A stretch of DNA of 16,630 bases from Desulfobulbus sp. GTDB taxonomy: Bacteria; Desulfobacterota; Desulfobulbia; Desulfobulbales; Desulfobulbaceae. The position numbers and the translations under genes were made by a program. Location: contig DRKH01000432.1 in assembly GCA_011051825.1 (NCBI GenBank), forward strand, positions 1 to 16,630. The letters are read 5' to 3'. The notes under the pieces are model-generated. The model was not told the origin of the DNA, did no database searches, and worked only from the letters and a program-made list of their open reading frames with translations. This document shows, piece by piece, positions 6,585-15,071 of this stretch. Within the stretch, counting starts at the first letter, position 1; the number at the start of each line of letters is the position of its first letter.

Positions 6585-7361
6585 TTACCCCAGGGCCGCA
6601 AATCCCACCCGGAAGGCGGCCAGGGCGATACAGATCCCCAGGATTTTTCTCAGGGTATCGACCGGGATTTTTTTACTTATGCCGGCACCGATAAAAGCGG
6701 CCGGGACAACGGTTACGACAATCGGCAGGGTCAGCGGCCAGGCAATCTGGGCCGTCATGGCCTTGCCGAGAAAGGCGGCAAAGGTTGACAGAAAAACAAT
6801 CGCCAGGTTGGAGCCGACGGCAATACGGGTCGGGATCTTTACATATGTGGTCATCAGCGGAATCAGAATAAAGGAACCGCCCTGGCCGACCAGACCGCCG
6901 AAAAAACCCACCACCGTTGACACGACCACTGCCCGGAAACGACTGAACGACAGCGTTGACGCATCCGGATATTCCATTTCTTTTTTTTTCGGCAGCAGAA
7001 TCAGAATCGCGGCAATAAACGCCATGACCGCGAATACGAGAAGCAACTGCCTGTTGTCGGCACGTCCTGCACTCATTCCGCCGACAAAGGAGGTGGCAAA
7101 CAGGGTGACGCCCATCCAGCCGATCAGGGTGCCGGAGGAAAAATGAAATTTTCTGTGAGTGAGGCCACCGGAGATACAGGCCGCCAGTCCCTGGACAATG
7201 GTCAACCCGGCCACCGTCTGCATGGGCAACGGTTCAATCCCGAAAAACGGGGGAACATAGAGCAGAAGCGGGGCCATGATAATGCCGCCGCCGATACCGA
7301 GCAGGCCTGATAAAAAACCGGTGCAGAGCCCCAGTGCGCCGATTATAAAAAAAATCGACAT
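6585..7361 (-). CDS. TauE/SafE (TSUP) family membrane transporter
   Basis: A 258-residue integral membrane protein with about eight hydrophobic segments in two repeated halves, each starting with the family's Gly-rich motif: GFLSGLLGIGGGIIMAPLL (15-33) and GFFGGLVGQGGSFILIPLM (about 152-170). The family exports or imports sulfite, sulfoacetate and other sulfur anions. It begins 5 bp after the selD stop, so the two are co-transcribed and probably co-translated; the operon ends at the terminator 6503-6528. That tight link to selD makes a selenium oxyanion or selenide transport role plausible, but it is inferred from position only. No Sec codon and no extra domain. Confidence 0.9.
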   Translation of the reverse strand: MSIFFIIGALGLCTGFLSGLLGIGGGIIMAPLLLYVPPFFGIEPLPMQTVAGLTIVQGLAACISGGLTHRKFHFSSGTLIGWMGVTLFATSFVGGMSAGRADNRQLLLVFAVMAFIAAILILLPKKKEMEYPDASTLSFSRFRAVVVSTVVGFFGGLVGQGGSFILIPLMTTYVKIPTRIAVGSNLAIVFLSTFAAFLGKAMTAQIAWPLTLPIVVTVVPAAFIGAGISKKIPVDTLRKILGICIALAAFRVGFAALG

Positions 7362-7366
7362 TGAAT

Positions 7367-8419
7367 TTATTCTACGGCCAGTCCTACTTGTCCATCTATG
7401 ACCTCGCCGATTTTTACCGCTGTTGCAACCCCTGCATCATGGAGGGCCGAGACAAGTTGATCCGCCTGATCACCGGGAACCGAGAGCACCAGTCCGCCCG
7501 AAGTCTGCGGGTCGTAGAGGAGTTCTTCCTCAGCCGTATTGAGGGAGCGGTGTATTTCAAGGTTATGTCTGTTGACCATTGCCCGGTTGGCCTTGTTGCT
7601 ACCGGTGGACTCCCCCTTGTTGTACATGTCGATGGCATAGGGATATAAGGGAAGGCTGTTGAAATGAACATTGACCTTGGCGTCGCAGCCATGGGCAATT
7701 TCAAGCAGATGGCCGAGGATGCCGAAACCGGTAATGTCGGTACAGGCATGGAGATCGAACTGGAGGGCGGTCTCCATGGCCGGGCCGTTTAAGGCGGCCA
7801 GCATGGGGAGGATTTCCCGTTCCAGGTCGGTAAACATGAGTTTGCCGGACCGGACCGCATTAAATAAAACCCCCGAGCCGATGGGTTTGGTCAAAATCAG
7901 GGCATCTCCGGGCCGGGAACCGGCATTGGTGATGACCCGATCAGGATGCACAACTCCGCTGACGCTGAGGCCGTACTTGGGTTCTTCATCATCAACGGTA
8001 TGGCCTCCGACCAGACAGGCTCCGGCTTCAACCACCTTGTCGTGGCCGCCATGGAGGATCTCTTTTAAGATGCCCATGTCCAGCTGTTTTGATGGGAACA
8101 TCACCACGTTAAGAGCGGTTAACGGTTTGCCGCCCATGGAGTAGACATCGGAGATCGAATTGGCGGCTGATATCTGGCCGAACCAGTACGGGTCATCAAC
8201 CGGCGGGGTGATGAAATCAACCGTATTGATCATGGCGATTTCATCGGAGAGCCGGTAGACCGCCGCATCATCAGCCGTTTCAATGCCGACCAAAAGATCG
8301 GGGTCCGAGGGCGGGGTCAATCCTTCAAGCGCGTCCGACAGATCCGTCGGACCAATTTTGGCCGCTCAACCGCAGGTGCGGGCAAGGCCGGTCAATGTTT
8401 TCTTTTTAAAGATCTGCAT
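7367..8419 (-). CDS. selD: Selenide, water dikinase (selenophosphate synthetase), Sec-containing
   Basis: SelD makes selenophosphate from selenide and ATP, the selenium donor for Sec-tRNA and selenouridine. The start at 8419 has an AGGAG site 8 bp upstream. Codon 18 is TGA (8366-8368) in ARTCGUAAKIGPTDL, exactly the known Cys/Sec active site of the family. The SECIS-like hairpin that follows is near perfect. The mature length of 350 matches the usual 345-350. Other marks: metal/ATP residues in DDAAVYRLSDEIAMINTVDFITP, DVYSMGGKPLTALN, VGGHTVDDEEPKYGLSVSG, TDITGFGILGHLLE and DPQTSGGLVLSV. A plain ATG-to-stop reading misses the first 33 residues and the active site. It leads a two-gene operon with the TSUP transporter and is divergent from the LysR gene. 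selA, selB and selC are not in this window. Confidence 0.97.
8333..8352 (-). promoter_or_regulatory. Bacterial SECIS hairpin for selD
   Basis: GUCCGAC-GGAUCU-GUCGGAC is a perfect 7-bp stem with a 6-nt loop starting GG, 20 nt after the UGA. It is the strongest of the set. Confidence 0.85.
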
Positions 8420-8477
8420 GAAACGTCTCCTTTTATAAGAATTTTCTATCAATTGATATTGTTCCATAGTATATTCT

Positions 8478-8506
8478 TATAATAAAGCGTATCGGGGGAC
8501 TGTCAA
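8478..8506 (-). promoter_or_regulatory. Probable sigma-70 promoter of selD
   Basis: TTGACA (8501-8506, minus strand) is a perfect -35 box. After 17-19 bp comes an AT-rich ATTATAAG stretch giving TTATAA (18 bp) or TATAAG (19 bp) as -10. The selD start lies about 60 bp further on. Confidence 0.55.
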
Positions 8507-8510
8507 GGAT

Positions 8511-8535
8511 AAAAAAGACCACAGTGTAGCCTGTG
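8511..8535 (-). terminator. Small hairpin with T-run upstream of the selD promoter
   Basis: Minus strand CACAG-GCTACA-CTGTG then GTC and TTTTTT. No minus-strand gene precedes it, so it may insulate selD from transcripts starting in the adjoining repeat. Confidence 0.35.
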
Positions 8536-8587
8536 CTCATGTATTTCCTTTTAGAAATCGATGATGCATAACACGCAGTCTGGCCGG

Positions 8588-8693
8588 ACTCAGGGATAAC
8601 ATCGCTTGTGATCACCAGTTTTTAATTACCGTTGCAGTCAAATGTAATGGGGGCTTTTTATCTTTTTATTGTTTCAGCGATGGGTATCCCTTG
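8588..8693. repeat. Inverted-repeat element, copy C
   Basis: Inverted cores CAGGGATAACATCGCTTG (8591-8608) and CAGCGATGGGTATCCCTTG (8675-8693) bracket about 105 bp, the same size as copy A. It sits in the selD-LysR divergent gap (8420-8777), which holds no gene. Confidence 0.65.
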
Positions 8694-8777
8694 ATAGCTG
8701 AGTCTTATGGGTAGGTAATCAGCTTTAACAATAATATCAGCCGGAGTACCGTCAGGCGAGAACGAAAGGTAAACACA

Positions 8778-9674
8778 ATAGAAACGCGACAACTCAAAAT
8801 ATTCGTTACCGTCTATAAGAGCGGCAGTTTTACCAAGGCGGCTGAGCAGCTCTCCACCAGCCAGCCGGCGGTGAGCGAACAGATCAAAACCTTGGAGAAA
8901 AAGCTTGGCTGCAGGCTGTTTGACCGCCTGGGTCGAACCATAAAGCCGACCAGGAAGGCGGAAATCCTCTACCCGAAAGCCCAATCCATTCTTGAAGATA
9001 TCAAAAACGTCGAGGATGAACTTCTTCTGGAAGACCAAAACGTCTCCGGTGAGCTCACCATAGGGGCAAGTACCATCCCCGGGGCCTATATTCTGCCCCA
9101 TATTGCCACGGACTTTAAGGCCCGCCATCCGGAGATATCTTTCGAGATCCGGATAGCTGATTCGGGCGAGGTGATTGATGCGGTGCTGAACCACGACCTG
9201 CTCATCGGTATTGTCGGTGCAAAAATCATTTCCAACAATCTGAATTTTCATCCTTTTGTCGAGGATGAACTGGTTCTGGCGGCAGCTGGAGAGAGAAAGA
9301 TTCCCGCCGGAATTTCGTTGTCGCAGCTTGTAGAACTGCCTTTTCTGCTCAGGGAAAATGGATCGGGAACCCGGAAATCCATGGAAGAGTTCGGGTTTAA
9401 AAACGGCCTTGAGATCGGGCAGCTGAACACCGTTGCCGTTCTTGGTTCAAATGCGGCCATAAAGGAGGCCATAAAAGAGAACCTCGGGGTTTCCATCCTT
9501 TCCCGTATTTCAATTCGTGACGAACTCGCCTGTGGAAAAGTACAGGAAATAGAAATTGAGGGAATGACTTTGAAACGGTCATTTTATGTTGCAACCCTTA
9601 AAAAACGATCGCTTCCGAATCCCTACAGGGTTTTTCTTGAAACTTTGCTGAAGAGCAGGAGCAACATGAAGTAG
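8778..9674 (+). CDS. LysR-family regulator, selenium-metabolism type, apparent ATA start
   Basis: A 298-residue LysR regulator. The N-terminal HTH reads TRQLKIFVTVYKSGSFTKAAEQLSTSQPAVSEQIKTLEKKLG, and the effector domain starts near GELTIGASTIPGAYILPHIATDF. Family alignment needs the protein to start at the codon before ETRQLKIF, but that codon is ATA (8778), with AAAGG 6-7 bp upstream. The first conventional start, GTG at 8871, would cut the HTH in half, and no ATG, GTG or TTG lies between the upstream stop (8712) and 8778. So either AUA initiates poorly, as AUU does in infC, or the start has mutated. LysR proteins of this subtype are known to accompany selD/yedF-type selenium genes in bacteria. 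It is divergent from selD and could regulate it in response to selenium supply. Confidence 0.88.
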   Translation: METRQLKIFVTVYKSGSFTKAAEQLSTSQPAVSEQIKTLEKKLGCRLFDRLGRTIKPTRKAEILYPKAQSILEDIKNVEDELLLEDQNVSGELTIGASTIPGAYILPHIATDFKARHPEISFEIRIADSGEVIDAVLNHDLLIGIVGAKIISNNLNFHPFVEDELVLAAAGERKIPAGISLSQLVELPFLLRENGSGTRKSMEEFGFKNGLEIGQLNTVAVLGSNAAIKEAIKENLGVSILSRISIRDELACGKVQEIEIEGMTLKRSFYVATLKKRSLPNPYRVFLETLLKSRSNMK

Positions 9675-9751
9675 CGTGAACCCAATGATTCTATTATAAA
9701 ACAGAAGAGTATTGTTTTCAGAGGGTTCGAGGATGTTCTCGTTTAATTTGG

Positions 9752-10945
9752 ATGAAGAAGTTGATTATGCGGATATTAAGAATCCGAACAGCCTGCCGGC
9801 CAGCGGCTTTCTTCCGGCAGAACCGGCGACTGCCGGCCGGGATCAAATCCCTTTCCATCCTTCTATGGCCGGATTGCCGCCGACTGATTCCCGGGAGGTT
9901 GCTCCGGGGCGAAATCCCGGGGTTGCTGGTCATCATACTCCTGCTCTGTCCGACCCAGAGTGTTGCCGTTCCGGAGGGGCGGCTGTCGGCGGTTTTCGAC
10001 TCCACTATCCTGTCTTTTTTTACGACGCAGTTCAAGACCGGTACCATGCGGGGTGCGGGTGGAGTTGCCATCCATTATGCCAAACGGGAAATCAGCGGGG
10101 AACAGGCGGCCCTGGTGATTGTCGACGGCCGTACTGAGTACACGACTAAATACGCTGAGCTGCTTTACGATCTGCGGGATATGCCATGGTCCTTCTATAT
10201 TTATGATCATCGGGGGCAGGGGCTGTCCGGCCGTCTGCTCGGTGATCCTCAAAAAGGAGATGTTGAAAAATTCTCTAATTACGTTAGTGATTTGAAAAAA
10301 TTTATCGAGTCAGTTGTCAAGAAGAAACCACATCAGCATCTTTTTATTCTTGCCCACTCCATGGGCGGTACAATTGCCATTATCTACAGTCTTGAAAACC
10401 CGGGTGTTTTGAGTGGTATGATTCTCTGCTCGCCGATGCTGCAAATTAACACCGCTCCCTATCCAAATGAAGTTGCCAGAGTACTGACGGCCACGATAAC
10501 TGATCTTGGCGGTGGCGATTTTTATATCTTTGGCGGCGGGCCCTATAATCCGGCCAGGGCCTTTGCCGGTAATGATTTAACCCACAGTGCGGCCCGCTTC
10601 ATGCTCAACAAAAAAATACTCCGTAACTTTCCGGAGAATGAACTGGGCAGTCCGACATTTCAGTGGCTGAATCAGTCTTTTAAGGCAATGCGGGAGGCGA
10701 AAGCGGGAGCCGGAGATATACGAGTTCCGCTACTCATTTTAGAGGGTGGTTCCGATACGGTTGTCGGACGTAAGGCTGAGAGTGATTTCTGTCTTCAGGC
10801 ACCGGACTGCATTTTGGCCCGTTTCCCCGGCGGCCGCCATGAACTGATGATGGAAAAAGATTCCATTCGGAATCTGGTTCTGAAAAGGATAAAAGACTTT
10901 ATTGCTGCTCATTGCCCATCCGACGGAATGACTGTCGTTCCCTGA
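9752..10945 (+). CDS. Exported alpha/beta hydrolase (lysophospholipase / monoacylglycerol lipase-like)
   Basis: A serine hydrolase of the Hydrolase_4 type. Numbered from the ATG at 9752 it has 397 residues, with VIVDGRTEYTTKYAEL (oxyanion region, about 122-137), YDHRGQGLSGR (151-161), nucleophile S203 in LAHSMGGTIA, acid D335 in LEGGSDTVVG and base H363 in PGGRHELMM. The triad is complete. Likely reaction: hydrolysis of lysophospholipid or monoacylglycerol ester bonds. A hydrophobic export signal lies at about residues 57-72 (GLLVIILLLCPTQSVA), oddly deep in the reading frame; the 50 residues before it are Arg-rich, have no folded look and no good ribosome site. The true start may be later, for example TTG at 9899 or 9923. 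Another overlapping frame at 9733 (MFSFNLDEEVDYADIKN) also has a fair ribosome site, hinting at sequence decay or frameshift upstream. Confidence 0.85.
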   Translation: MKKLIMRILRIRTACRPAAFFRQNRRLPAGIKSLSILLWPDCRRLIPGRLLRGEIPGLLVIILLLCPTQSVAVPEGRLSAVFDSTILSFFTTQFKTGTMRGAGGVAIHYAKREISGEQAALVIVDGRTEYTTKYAELLYDLRDMPWSFYIYDHRGQGLSGRLLGDPQKGDVEKFSNYVSDLKKFIESVVKKKPHQHLFILAHSMGGTIAIIYSLENPGVLSGMILCSPMLQINTAPYPNEVARVLTATITDLGGGDFYIFGGGPYNPARAFAGNDLTHSAARFMLNKKILRNFPENELGSPTFQWLNQSFKAMREAKAGAGDIRVPLLILEGGSDTVVGRKAESDFCLQAPDCILARFPGGRHELMMEKDSIRNLVLKRIKDFIAAHCPSDGMTVVP

Positions 10946-11254
10946 AGATTTCTGGTAACTGTTCGGCCGGCATCACATCTTTGCCCGATCCTGTGGCACT
11001 CTCCAAATATTTACAGCTCATCAAAAAAGGTGTTCATGGGCTACAAACCCAATATTTACGATTTCCGGTGTTGAAACTGACTCCCCCCTTTTCCTTTATA
11101 TTGAGGATTATAAAACCCATCTCAACGCATCCACCCCTGATATTCATACTCCCGGCCGGACAGATAAGTTTAAAAAAAAATTTACTCTCAGTGGCATGTT
11201 TTTATTGTGAACATATGCTATATACGAAAAAAGGTATATGATTGCAGTTGGCTA

Positions 11255-11455
11255 GCCCGCATGTTTCACAAGCGGCCTGCTGCAAGGCCTGAAAATACCA
11301 TACCTGCTGCGTCACAGCGCAGAAAAGAGTCCTCGAAATATTTTAATATGTCTGCGGCTCTTTTGAGACTGTTCCTCGAAGGTCTCTCTTCGTTCGCTAT
11401 CTGCATTCATGGCGTGCTCAGGTCTTTGGCGACAACCTTTGTGAAATATGCGGGC
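11255..11455. repeat. Inverted repeat of 17 bp bracketing 200 bp
   Basis: GCCCGCATGTTTCACAA (11255-11271) and TTGTGAAATATGCGGGC (11439-11455) are inverted copies with one mismatch. No transposase is readable between them. Confidence 0.4.
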
Positions 11456-11629
11456 AGGGATCCTTTTCTCCATATGCTGTTGTCCGAAAATAGTTCTTGG
11501 GGCGGTGTGGTTTCGTGCTGTCTGCATGGTTTTTTTATGAGTGCGACCCGCAAATGCACTTCATCCACGCCGCTTGTAAAGGAGAAGGAAAATTCTGTCT
11601 GTTGATGTACTTTTTTCCCTGCCATCGTT

Positions 11630-11657
11630 TTTTATAAAAAAAATTTTATAAAAAAAA
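11630..11657. repeat. Perfect tandem 14-mer upstream of the sigma-factor gene
   Basis: TTTTATAAAAAAAA occurs twice in direct tandem, ending 28 bp before the ECF start. The A-tract phasing could bend DNA, and it may overlap the promoter; slippage could alter its length. Confidence 0.6.
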
Positions 11658-11685
11658 TGAACCATTTTTTCCGTCCGGAGCACCC

Positions 11686-12246
11686 ATGAACAGACCGGCA
11701 TCTTTTGACCCGTTCTTATCACTACTCGAGTTGACGGCCCAGGGAGACCGGGATGCCTTTGCATGTCTTTATGAACAAACCAACCACCGGATAAAAGTGT
11801 ATCTGTACAGGCTGGTTCAGAACAAGGACTGTATCGATGATATATTGGTGGAGACATACACCCAGGTCTGGAAAAACAGCGATAGATTCAAAGGGAGGTC
11901 AAAGGTGCTGACCTGGATGATCGGCATTGCCCGTAATCTTGCATTAAAAGAGATCGGCAAAAAAAAATACCATGAAGATATTGCTGATCATCCGGAAATT
12001 AAGGCCGTTGCCATCGACTTTGAGGCAGGAAACAGAAAAGAGGTTTTCAGTCGGGCATTGGCCTTGCTTACGCCTAAGCACAGGGAAATACTGGATCTCG
12101 CATTTTACCAGGATTTTGCTTACCGGGAGATAGCGCATCTGCTCAATATCCCGGAGAGTACGGTGAAAACCAGAATTTTTTATGCCAAGGCCTCTCTGAA
12201 AACAGCTCTTGAAACAATGGGAATGAACAGTGACGATCTGTTGTAG
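11686..12246 (+). CDS. ECF-family RNA polymerase sigma factor
   Basis: A 186-residue sigma factor of the two-domain extracytoplasmic-function type, with a CCGGAG ribosome site. Sigma-2 covers about residues 25-95: FACLYEQTNHRIKVYLYRL, core-binding and -10 region DDILVETYTQVWKNSDRFKGRSKVLTWMIGIARNLAL. Sigma-4 covers about 125-180: LALLTPKHREILDLAFYQDFAYREIAHLLNIPESTVKTRIFYAKASLKTAL, with a normal HTH. It probably directs RNA polymerase to its own operon and is held inactive by the anti-sigma factor encoded 33 bp downstream. The following two genes encode envelope proteins, so the regulon concerns the cell surface. Confidence 0.94.
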   Translation: MNRPASFDPFLSLLELTAQGDRDAFACLYEQTNHRIKVYLYRLVQNKDCIDDILVETYTQVWKNSDRFKGRSKVLTWMIGIARNLALKEIGKKKYHEDIADHPEIKAVAIDFEAGNRKEVFSRALALLTPKHREILDLAFYQDFAYREIAHLLNIPESTVKTRIFYAKASLKTALETMGMNSDDLL

Positions 12247-12279
12247 ACGGACATCTTTTTTGTTCTGTGGAGAGTAACA

Positions 12280-12855
12280 ATGCAAAAACCCGAAGAAGTT
12301 CCCGAAGCAGTTGACAACCGGGATTCCCTGGACACTGAAACTGTTCGTCATATCCTCAAAGAATCCGCCGAGGATATAAGACCGGCACACCCTGCTGTCT
12401 TTGCACGAATAGAAAAATCCGTTGAGGAGTCGTCTCTTGCCGACACGGAGCAACCATCTCCTCACAGCCCTTCTGTACAGGCCCTGCGCAGCAAATTGCG
12501 CGATTATTTCAGCAGGCCGCATCTGGCCTGGGGAGTGGTTGCCGTCCAGGCCGTTGCCCTTTGTCTTTTTGTTGCCTATGCCCCTGTAAGAAGCAGCTAC
12601 CAAACCCTGTCCGCCGGCCGAACCGATATTCAGGCTCCGGCAGGACCGGCCTTTTATGTCATCTTTCATGAAAATGCCCGGATACGGGAAATAGAACGAT
12701 TGCTGACCACGACCGAGGCTGTGATCATCAATGGTCCGGGGAAACGGGGCATCTATACGATACGTTTTTCTCCCATGCCATCGACAACAGTAAAAGAGCT
12801 GTGCGCAACCCTTAAAAAATCGTCACTTATAACATTTATCGAACAGGCATATTAG
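12280..12855 (+). CDS. Membrane-bound anti-sigma factor
   Basis: A 191-residue protein directly after the ECF gene, with a GGAGAG ribosome site. The N-terminal 80 residues are polar, helical and cytoplasmic (TVRHILKESAEDIRPAHPAVFARIEKSV), fitting a sigma-binding segment but without the HxxxCxxC zinc motif. One membrane span covers about residues 82-103 (LAWGVVAVQAVALCLFVAYAPV). The periplasmic domain FYVIFHENARIREIERLLTTTEAVIINGPGKRGIYTIRF has the alpha/beta pattern often seen at the C-terminus of such anti-sigma factors (helix, AxIxxGP, then GxYxLxF), which may sense envelope signals. Assignment rests on gene order, topology and that C-terminal pattern rather than a signature motif. Confidence 0.8.
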   Translation: MQKPEEVPEAVDNRDSLDTETVRHILKESAEDIRPAHPAVFARIEKSVEESSLADTEQPSPHSPSVQALRSKLRDYFSRPHLAWGVVAVQAVALCLFVAYAPVRSSYQTLSAGRTDIQAPAGPAFYVIFHENARIREIERLLTTTEAVIINGPGKRGIYTIRFSPMPSTTVKELCATLKKSSLITFIEQAY

Positions 12856-12896
12856 GGGAAAGTTTTTATATTTCAATTTATTAGTGAGAGGGTACG

Positions 12897-14924
12897 GTGT
12901 TCGGTCGATCCTTTATTTTTGGCGCCTCAATGGCCATTTTCTGCTGTTTGTCCGCAGTCCACCCGGTTGCGGCCCGGGAACAGGGCCCGGTAATTCGCAT
13001 GGTTACCCCTGTGGCAGGGGCTGAAGTCCTGTCCAGGCATCCGGATATTCAGGCAGAGTTTGTCTCTCCCGTGGACAGGGATTCACTCCTTGTCATGCTC
13101 GATGATAACGATATCACCGCCACTGCGGAAATCACCGACCGGGGATTCCGTTGCCGGGTACCGATACTGCTGACCGCCGGCAGCCACAGCCTGTATATCG
13201 CCGGTAACAGCACCGACGGTCCCTTTGAACAGGAAATTTCCTTTGTCTCGCGACAATACAGCGCCATTGACGAGGCCTCCACCAGCAATGAATGGACCGT
13301 GAACATGCAGGCTGTTAATTCCCACAGTAATCATGGGGACGACTATGTGAGTACGTCGCTTGATTCGACCCTCCAGCATTCCTCAATGGTCAAAAAGGGA
13401 AACTGGCAGGTACGCGTCACCGGTAACCTCCGCCTGCTGGAACAGAATCATCCAGGCGCAATCGGAGAAAATACGTCTTCCGAAAATGGACAAAATGACG
13501 CCTATGGCCCCCGGGAGACAACTTCGGACACCCTGGCCCATAACCAGGGTTCCATTGATCCGGAACGGCAGGGGCTGGACCTGAACACCCTGTTGATGAA
13601 CGCCCGCTATCAGGGAACAGCTATGCATACTTCTTTTGAACTCGGTGATCTGCAGATTGTCGAGTCCAGGAACACCATTGAGTCCCTGGCCCGGAACGGT
13701 GGTCAGCTCGGTTTTGAGTATCATAATCTCTATCTCAATGGTTTTTCCGTGTTCGGCAACGATACCTTCGGGCTCCATGACGGCTTTGGAATCGGCTTTA
13801 ATGATGACGACCACCTGTATGGTTTTTCTGGTGGTGTCCATCTGCTCGATAAGCGCATGGACATCAAAAGTTTTTTTATGGAGGGCGGTCAACAGGAAAA
13901 TTCCTATTCTTCCTGGTCGCAGGAGCAGGGCAATTCGGGCAAGGTGTATGGTCTTCTGTTGACAACGGATTTCTTCGAAAGCCGTCTTACCAGTGAGTTT
14001 GAGTATGACCGTTCCGATTTTGACCCCAATACCGGTGATACTTTCGGTGCCGACCGGGATGAGGCATGGCGGCTGGAGGTCGGCGGCCGGCAGGATCTGT
14101 ACAACTACGATATCACCTATGAGCGATTCGGGCCCGACTATGATCTTCCCGGTAATCTCAGTCCGAAAAAGGATTATGCGGGCCTTACCGGCAGCGGATC
14201 GGTCCAGTATGATGTATACGCTGTCTCTATTATGCTGGCGGGCTATCATGACAACGTGGATGACAATCCGACCTATGCCCGGACCAATTCCTTATCCGGC
14301 CAGCTCGACTATTCCTACTCCGGCTTCATGGAATTTCCTCTGGGGGGCAGCTACCAGCACACCACCGATCAGTCCACTGACGAGCCACAGGACAGCCCGG
14401 AAACAAATCTCAGCACGGACACCATCAGTCTCTATGCGGGCTATGCCGCGCAGGGCCCTTTTGCCCTCGATTGTTCCACCAGCTATTCCTGGCAGAATGA
14501 CGACACGGACCAGGATGGGGATATCGCGACTTTGAGTTTCAGCGTCAGCCCGAGAATTAATCTTGACACCTTTTCCATTTCCATGAGCGGCACTCTCAAT
14601 CAGAACCGGGATCTGCTCTCCGGTACCCGCACCGATGATTTCATCCTCACCCTCGACACCATGGGTTCCCTGTTCAATGAACAGGTACGTTATGAGGTCG
14701 GTGGCAGCTATGATCATACCCTGGTTACCGATAACAGTGGAGATCGGCACGGCTTTACCGGCTATTCCCGGATCAACTATTATCTGCCCTGGCTGATGGA
14801 GGCTGCGCATCCGACGCTCGGGCTGGAGCTGCAGTATAACAGTGACGCGCCGCAGGGTGCCTCGACCACGGAAGAGACCCGCGTGTTCTGCACGCTTTCG
14901 ACCTCGGTTCCCTTTAACTATTAA
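12897..14924 (+). CDS. Outer-membrane beta-barrel protein candidate with N-terminal Ig-like domain
   Basis: A 675-residue protein starting at GTG 12897 after GAGAGGG. The first 26 residues are a signal peptide (FIFGASMAIFCCLSAVHPVAA). Residues about 30-125 form an Ig-like beta domain (VIRMVTPVAGAEVLSRHPDIQAEF to FEQEISFVSR). From about 135 to the end there are repeated amphipathic strands with aromatic girdles and acidic, Asn/Gly-rich turns (for example GFGIGFNDDDHLYGFSGGVHLL, and the run of DNVDDNPTYARTNS-type loops). It ends in FCTLSTSVPFNY, an alternating strand with a terminal aromatic residue as used for outer-membrane insertion. I do not recognise a named family. Gene order suggests that it is controlled by the ECF/anti-sigma pair and acts with the secreted protein that follows, perhaps as its anchor or exporter. 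Codon use matches its neighbours. Confidence 0.82.
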   Translation: MFGRSFIFGASMAIFCCLSAVHPVAAREQGPVIRMVTPVAGAEVLSRHPDIQAEFVSPVDRDSLLVMLDDNDITATAEITDRGFRCRVPILLTAGSHSLYIAGNSTDGPFEQEISFVSRQYSAIDEASTSNEWTVNMQAVNSHSNHGDDYVSTSLDSTLQHSSMVKKGNWQVRVTGNLRLLEQNHPGAIGENTSSENGQNDAYGPRETTSDTLAHNQGSIDPERQGLDLNTLLMNARYQGTAMHTSFELGDLQIVESRNTIESLARNGGQLGFEYHNLYLNGFSVFGNDTFGLHDGFGIGFNDDDHLYGFSGGVHLLDKRMDIKSFFMEGGQQENSYSSWSQEQGNSGKVYGLLLTTDFFESRLTSEFEYDRSDFDPNTGDTFGADRDEAWRLEVGGRQDLYNYDITYERFGPDYDLPGNLSPKKDYAGLTGSGSVQYDVYAVSIMLAGYHDNVDDNPTYARTNSLSGQLDYSYSGFMEFPLGGSYQHTTDQSTDEPQDSPETNLSTDTISLYAGYAAQGPFALDCSTSYSWQNDDTDQDGDIATLSFSVSPRINLDTFSISMSGTLNQNRDLLSGTRTDDFILTLDTMGSLFNEQVRYEVGGSYDHTLVTDNSGDRHGFTGYSRINYYLPWLMEAAHPTLGLELQYNSDAPQGASTTEETRVFCTLSTSVPFNY

Positions 14925-15071
14925 TTCCATGTCCGGACAGACCAGCATGGCCGGGCCGGCTTGGCCGCAAGGAACCAGGGAAAACACGTACACCGGCAAA
15001 GCAAGGCCTGTCCTTCGAGGGGATGTTCATAGACAGCAATCAAGCATCATCCTTCCATAAGGAGATTTTTC

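Larger units (their letters stand above)
10946..11685. other. 740-bp stretch without a convincing gene
   Basis: Short ORFs on both strands have no recognisable domains and poor codon character. It contains a 17-bp inverted repeat with one mismatch (11255-11271 and 11439-11455; core GCCCGCAT-TTTCACAA) bracketing about 200 bp. That looks like an intergenic element or a remnant. Just before the sigma-factor gene is a perfect tandem 14-mer (11630-11657). Confidence 0.55.

Noticed and set aside
11207..11605. 132-codon plus-strand open frame and an antisense counterpart
   Set aside because: No domain or convincing ribosome site; it spans the inverted repeat, so an intergenic element is more likely.
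11944..12669. 241-codon minus-strand open frame
   Set aside because: It overlaps the ECF and anti-sigma genes in antisense; composition is that of a shadow frame.
13383..14249. 288-codon open frame on the minus strand
   Set aside because: It is antisense to the barrel gene, whose signal peptide, strands and ribosome site are convincing.
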